NCBI GenBank assembly: GCA_039026975.1
Contig: JBCCLI010000039.1
Coordinates: forward strand, 1 to 26,318
Direction: 5' to 3'
Length of the DNA stretch: 26,318 bases
Source: JBCBKZ01 sp039026975
Lineage (GTDB): Bacteria; Bacteroidota; Bacteroidia; J057
The notes below the pieces were generated by a model. It was not told the DNA's origin and searched no databases. It worked only from the letters and a program-made list of their open reading frames with translations. Below, one piece after another: positions 23,635-26,318 of the stretch (position 1 is its first letter; every line of letters begins with the position of its first letter). A program made the translations under genes and the position numbers.

Positions 23635-24453
23635 TTAGGCTTCATCGTGTACCACCTGCTGTGGGAACGGGATTTCTATACCTGCAGCATCTAACGCATT
23701 CTTCACATCCTCAGTTACCCCGAAGTACACATCCCAATAATTAGCTACTGTGGCATAAGGTCTTACAGCTAAATTCACTGAGCTGTCAGCTAGTTCAGCT
23801 ACTGAAACGGAGGGCTCAGGAGTATCCATCACTTTAGGATTATCTTTCATAGCCTTGAGAATGACTTCCCTTGCCTGTTGGATGTTAGCATCATAGCTTA
23901 TCCCTACTGTAAGGTCCACCCTAAGCTGATTTTCCGTGCTGTAATTAACCATGCTATCACTAATCATAGCCCCATTTGGTACAATGACCAACTTATTATC
24001 AGGGCTGGTTAACTCCGTAACAAACACACTGATGCTATTTACTACCCCTATTACTCCTTGTGCCTCTACTAAGTCTCCAATTTTAAAGGGCTTGAAAACT
24101 AGGATCATCACCCCTCCCGCAAAGTTGGAAAGGCTTCCCTGAAGGGCCAGGCCTATGGCTAGGCCGGCAGCTCCCAGAAGAGCTATAAAAGAAGTGGTTT
24201 TCACTCCTATCATAGAAGCGGCACTAATAAGCAGTAAAACCTTTAAAGTGACACCCACCAGATCCCCAAGAAACTTTCTAAGGGTAATGTCCATGTTTCT
24301 GGATTCCAGTATATTAGCTATCAAACGAGTAATTCTACCGATAATCCAAAAACCAATAATCAGAGTAAGAATGGCCATGAGGAACTTAGGCGCATACGCT
24401 ACTGTCATTTCAGCTCCCTGATTTATGATGTTATTGATATTTGCTGTGTCCAT
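23635..24453 (-). CDS. Small-conductance mechanosensitive channel MscS, copy 2
   Basis: A 272-residue MscS-type channel that opens under membrane tension and relieves osmotic downshock. Three membrane helices are seen (about 20-42, 62-85, and the pore helix 88-120 with GAAGLAIGLALQGSLSNFAGG), followed by the middle beta domain (KPFKIGDLVEAQG) and the C-terminal alpha/beta region with GISYDANIQQAR. Length fits the short, canonical MscS. It begins 24 bases after the stop of the upstream paralogue and ends before a terminator, so the two form an operon. Over half of aligned residues appear identical between the two. Confidence 0.95.
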   Translation of the reverse strand: MDTANINNIINQGAEMTVAYAPKFLMAILTLIIGFWIIGRITRLIANILESRNMDITLRKFLGDLVGVTLKVLLLISAASMIGVKTTSFIALLGAAGLAIGLALQGSLSNFAGGVMILVFKPFKIGDLVEAQGVIGVVNSISVFVTELTSPDNKLVIVPNGAMISDSMVNYSTENQLRVDLTVGISYDANIQQAREVILKAMKDNPKVMDTPEPSVSVAELADSSVNLAVRPYATVANYWDVYFGVTEDVKNALDAAGIEIPFPQQVVHDEA

Positions 24454-24477
24454 ACGTATGTAAGTGGAAAATGGGGG

Positions 24478-25299
24478 TTAGACAGTTTTATGATATTCTA
24501 CTACTTGTGGGAAAGGAATCTCTATTCCAGCTTCATCCAAAGCTATCTTTGATTTCTCTGTGATACCAAAGTACACATCCCAGTAGTCTGTGGGAGTAGC
24601 ATATGGCCTGACAGCCAAATTCACAGAACTATCAGCTAGCTCTAACACAGATACAGTAGGAGCGGGAGTATCAAGTACTTTTTCATCTGCTTCCATTACC
24701 CTCATAATGGTGTCTCTTGCTTGCTGGATATTTGCGTCATAGCTAATCCCTATTACCAGATCTACCCGTAGTTGGCCCAGCTTAGTATAATTAGTGATGA
24801 TTCCATTAGATAAAGGCCCATTAGGAATGAGAATGGTCTTGTTCTCCGGGCTGGAAACAGAGGTTACAAATAAATTAATGGCTTTCACAGAGCCAAAATG
24901 TCCTTGCGCTTCAATCAGGTCTCCTACCTTAAAGGGCTTAAAAAGAAGAATCAAAACCCCTCCAGCAAAGTTTCCTAAACTTCCCTGTAAGGCCAAGCCT
25001 ATGGCCAGGCCTGCCGCACCCAGCAGCGCTACAAAGGAGGTAGTTTCTATTCCAAACATAGAAGCAACACTGATAAACAGCATCACTTTCAGCACAATAT
25101 TCACTAGACTGGAAACAAAGGTTTGTAGCGCAGGATCCGTATCCCTCAGCGCTAATCCTTTTTTCACAAGATTAGTAACCCTACCTATGATCCAGAGACC
25201 TATGATCAGGGTAAGTATGGCCAGTAGTAACTTGGGGACAAACTCTACTGCCAGTGCTATGCCTCTATCCCAAAGCTCAGCAACATTTAAGTCTTCCAT
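24478..25299 (-). CDS. Small-conductance mechanosensitive channel MscS, copy 1
   Basis: A 273-residue MscS-type channel. Helices lie at about 15-42, 62-85 and 88-120; the pore helix carries GAAGLAIGLALQGSLGNFAGG, differing from copy 2 mainly by Gly for Ser near the end. The beta domain starts KPFKVGDLIEAQG, and GISYDANIQQAR is identical in both copies. The differences concentrate in the first two helices, the PNGPLSNGIITNY loop and the C-terminus. It is the first gene of the pair and is divergent from the DUF4846 gene. The two channels could form separate or mixed heptamers. Confidence 0.95.
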   Translation of the reverse strand: MEDLNVAELWDRGIALAVEFVPKLLLAILTLIIGLWIIGRVTNLVKKGLALRDTDPALQTFVSSLVNIVLKVMLFISVASMFGIETTSFVALLGAAGLAIGLALQGSLGNFAGGVLILLFKPFKVGDLIEAQGHFGSVKAINLFVTSVSSPENKTILIPNGPLSNGIITNYTKLGQLRVDLVIGISYDANIQQARDTIMRVMEADEKVLDTPAPTVSVLELADSSVNLAVRPYATPTDYWDVYFGITEKSKIALDEAGIEIPFPQVVEYHKTV

Positions 25300-25444
25300 G
25301 GTAAATAGTAATTCAGTGTTTAGTGGTTGAAAAGGATAATGTAAGATTAATTTATCATGCTTTCTGATGAACAGAACATGACAAAGTCACGTATTCACAC
25401 GCATAATTAAGTGGGAAATACCATGAATCAAAATAATGCCTATT

Positions 25445-26287
25445 ATGAAAAGATTAGCCCTACAGATTTTTTTCAGTTTCATAAGCATGTTCATGTTTTT
25501 CCCCCTGTCTGGTCAAGAGATTCCCTACACTTGGAAACCTTCCTACCTCCCCCAGTCAGCTATCCATTCACAGGTGCCGGTACCAGCGGGATTCTTCAGA
25601 ACTACCTATCCAGCACATACTTTTAGCCACTGGCTAAGAAGCCTACCAGTAGATACCACTGACTCTGTGGTTCATCTATTTAATGGGGAAAGAAAAAGGA
25701 ATCAACAAGCTCATGCCTACATTCTGGATATACCAGTAGGAAGTAGGGATCTCCAGCAGTGTGCAGATGCTGTGATGAGGCTAAAAGCAGAATACCAATT
25801 CAGCCAAAACATGCAGGAAGCCATTCATTTTACCTTCACCAATGGAGAACAAGCCACCTACACCTCATGGGAGGCCGGCTACCGCCCTAAGATTTCTGGC
25901 AATAGGATAAGCTGGCAGAAAACGGCCAAGCCTGATGGCAGCTATAAGAATTTCCTCCGCTACATGAATATCGTATTTTCCTATGCCGGAACCTGGTCAT
26001 TCAGCCAAGAGTGTAGCCCTATCCCTCTTTCAGAGGCAAAAATAGGAGATATCTTCATACAGGGTGGATTTCCAGGGCATGCAGTCATCATAGTAGATGA
26101 AGCAGTTAATGTAAGAGGCGAAAAGATTTTTTTGCTGGCACAGAGCTATATGCCTGCCCAACAAATCCATATTCTCAAAAATCCCCAGACCCCCTCCCTA
26201 AGCCCATGGTATTCCTTTCAGGAAGCAACGCTCACTACCCCTGAGTGGTCTTTCCCAGAAGAAAGTCTTAAGAGAATTCAATGGTAG
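25445..26287 (+). CDS. DUF4846 family secreted protein
   Basis: A 280-residue exported protein (ATG at 25445; a second ATG nine bases earlier adds three residues before the signal peptide). The signal peptide ends near PLSGQ. The DUF4846 pattern is clear: PVPAGFFRTTYPAHTFSHWLRSLPV, then VHLFNGERKRNQQAH, DLQQCADAVMRLKAEY, FTNGE, a central FLRYMNIVFSYAGTWS, IGDIFIQGGFPGHAVIIVD, and LLAQSYMPAQQIHILKNP. It contains a conserved Cys (C106 in DLQQC) and His (H212 in GHAVIIVD), a layout like papain-like NlpC/P60 hydrolases; this is a speculation. The family is widespread in Bacteroidota with unknown function. Divergent from the mscS pair. Confidence 0.88.
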   Translation: MKRLALQIFFSFISMFMFFPLSGQEIPYTWKPSYLPQSAIHSQVPVPAGFFRTTYPAHTFSHWLRSLPVDTTDSVVHLFNGERKRNQQAHAYILDIPVGSRDLQQCADAVMRLKAEYQFSQNMQEAIHFTFTNGEQATYTSWEAGYRPKISGNRISWQKTAKPDGSYKNFLRYMNIVFSYAGTWSFSQECSPIPLSEAKIGDIFIQGGFPGHAVIIVDEAVNVRGEKIFLLAQSYMPAQQIHILKNPQTPSLSPWYSFQEATLTTPEWSFPEESLKRIQW

Positions 26288-26318
26288 GTACCAAGAGAAT
26301 TATCCTTTTTCGACCAAT

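Noticed and set aside
23398..23694. 98-codon plus-strand frame between the mscS pair and ftsX
   Set aside because: It reads through the mscS terminator hairpin and overlaps the mscS coding end on the other strand. It shows no recognisable motif or ribosome site, and its composition is like non-coding sequence.

Overview
The window looks like a chromosomal segment of a Bacteroidota bacterium, most likely of the Cytophagales type. This rests on a PorQ-type type IX secretion (T9SS) outer-membrane protein, two secreted proteins ending in T9SS type A sorting domains, the ftsX-DUF3098-uppP block typical of the phylum, DUF4846 and DUF1572 proteins, and several copies of the Bacteroidota -7 promoter box (TAnnTTTG). 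No rRNA, tRNA, CRISPR array, insertion sequence or phage gene was seen. The species cannot be named from the sequence.

Layout. 1-413 is non-coding leader. 414-2920 is a two-gene unit on the + strand: a proteorhodopsin-like protein whose stop codon overlaps the start of a LamG/lipocalin-like/OmpA envelope protein, closed by a strong hairpin at 2958-2998. A DinB-like DUF1572 gene (3075-3641) and a chloramphenicol-acetyltransferase-like gene (4347-3709, minus) converge on a shared hairpin terminator. A + strand unit, porQ - conserved hypothetical - beta-propeller lipoprotein (4438-7242), runs tail to tail into tex (9425-7239, minus). Two paralogous T9SS cargo proteins follow in tandem (9642-10958 and 11133-12437), then a lone nuoM (12538-14100) meeting a TetR regulator tail to tail (14697-14095). 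After a 397-base non-coding stretch come a sialate O-acetylesterase-like hydrolase (15095-16504), a GT-C-like membrane protein (17797-16514, minus), a divergent UbiA-type decaprenyl-phosphate phosphoribosyltransferase-like enzyme (17865-18725) and a second large GT-C-like protein (21079-18719, minus). Next, on the minus strand, are uppP, a DUF3098 gene and ftsX, then two tandem mscS genes. A DUF4846 gene on the + strand ends the window.

How the genes may work together. porQ, the two sorting-domain proteins and the lipoprotein concern the outer membrane and T9SS surface display. The UbiA enzyme, both GT-C-like proteins and UppP all handle polyprenyl-phosphate carriers and suggest pentose-lipid-dependent surface glycosylation, but the final product cannot be read from sequence. 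The rhodopsin is the most unusual item. It keeps the Schiff-base lysine and its two counter-ion aspartates, but has Val where proteorhodopsins carry the cytoplasmic proton-donor Glu (a D-T-V motif). It also has a charged C-terminal tail of about 55 residues and is translationally coupled to a peptidoglycan-anchoring OmpA protein. No carotenoid or retinal synthesis gene lies in the window.

All functional calls come from reading motifs by eye. No database search was run.
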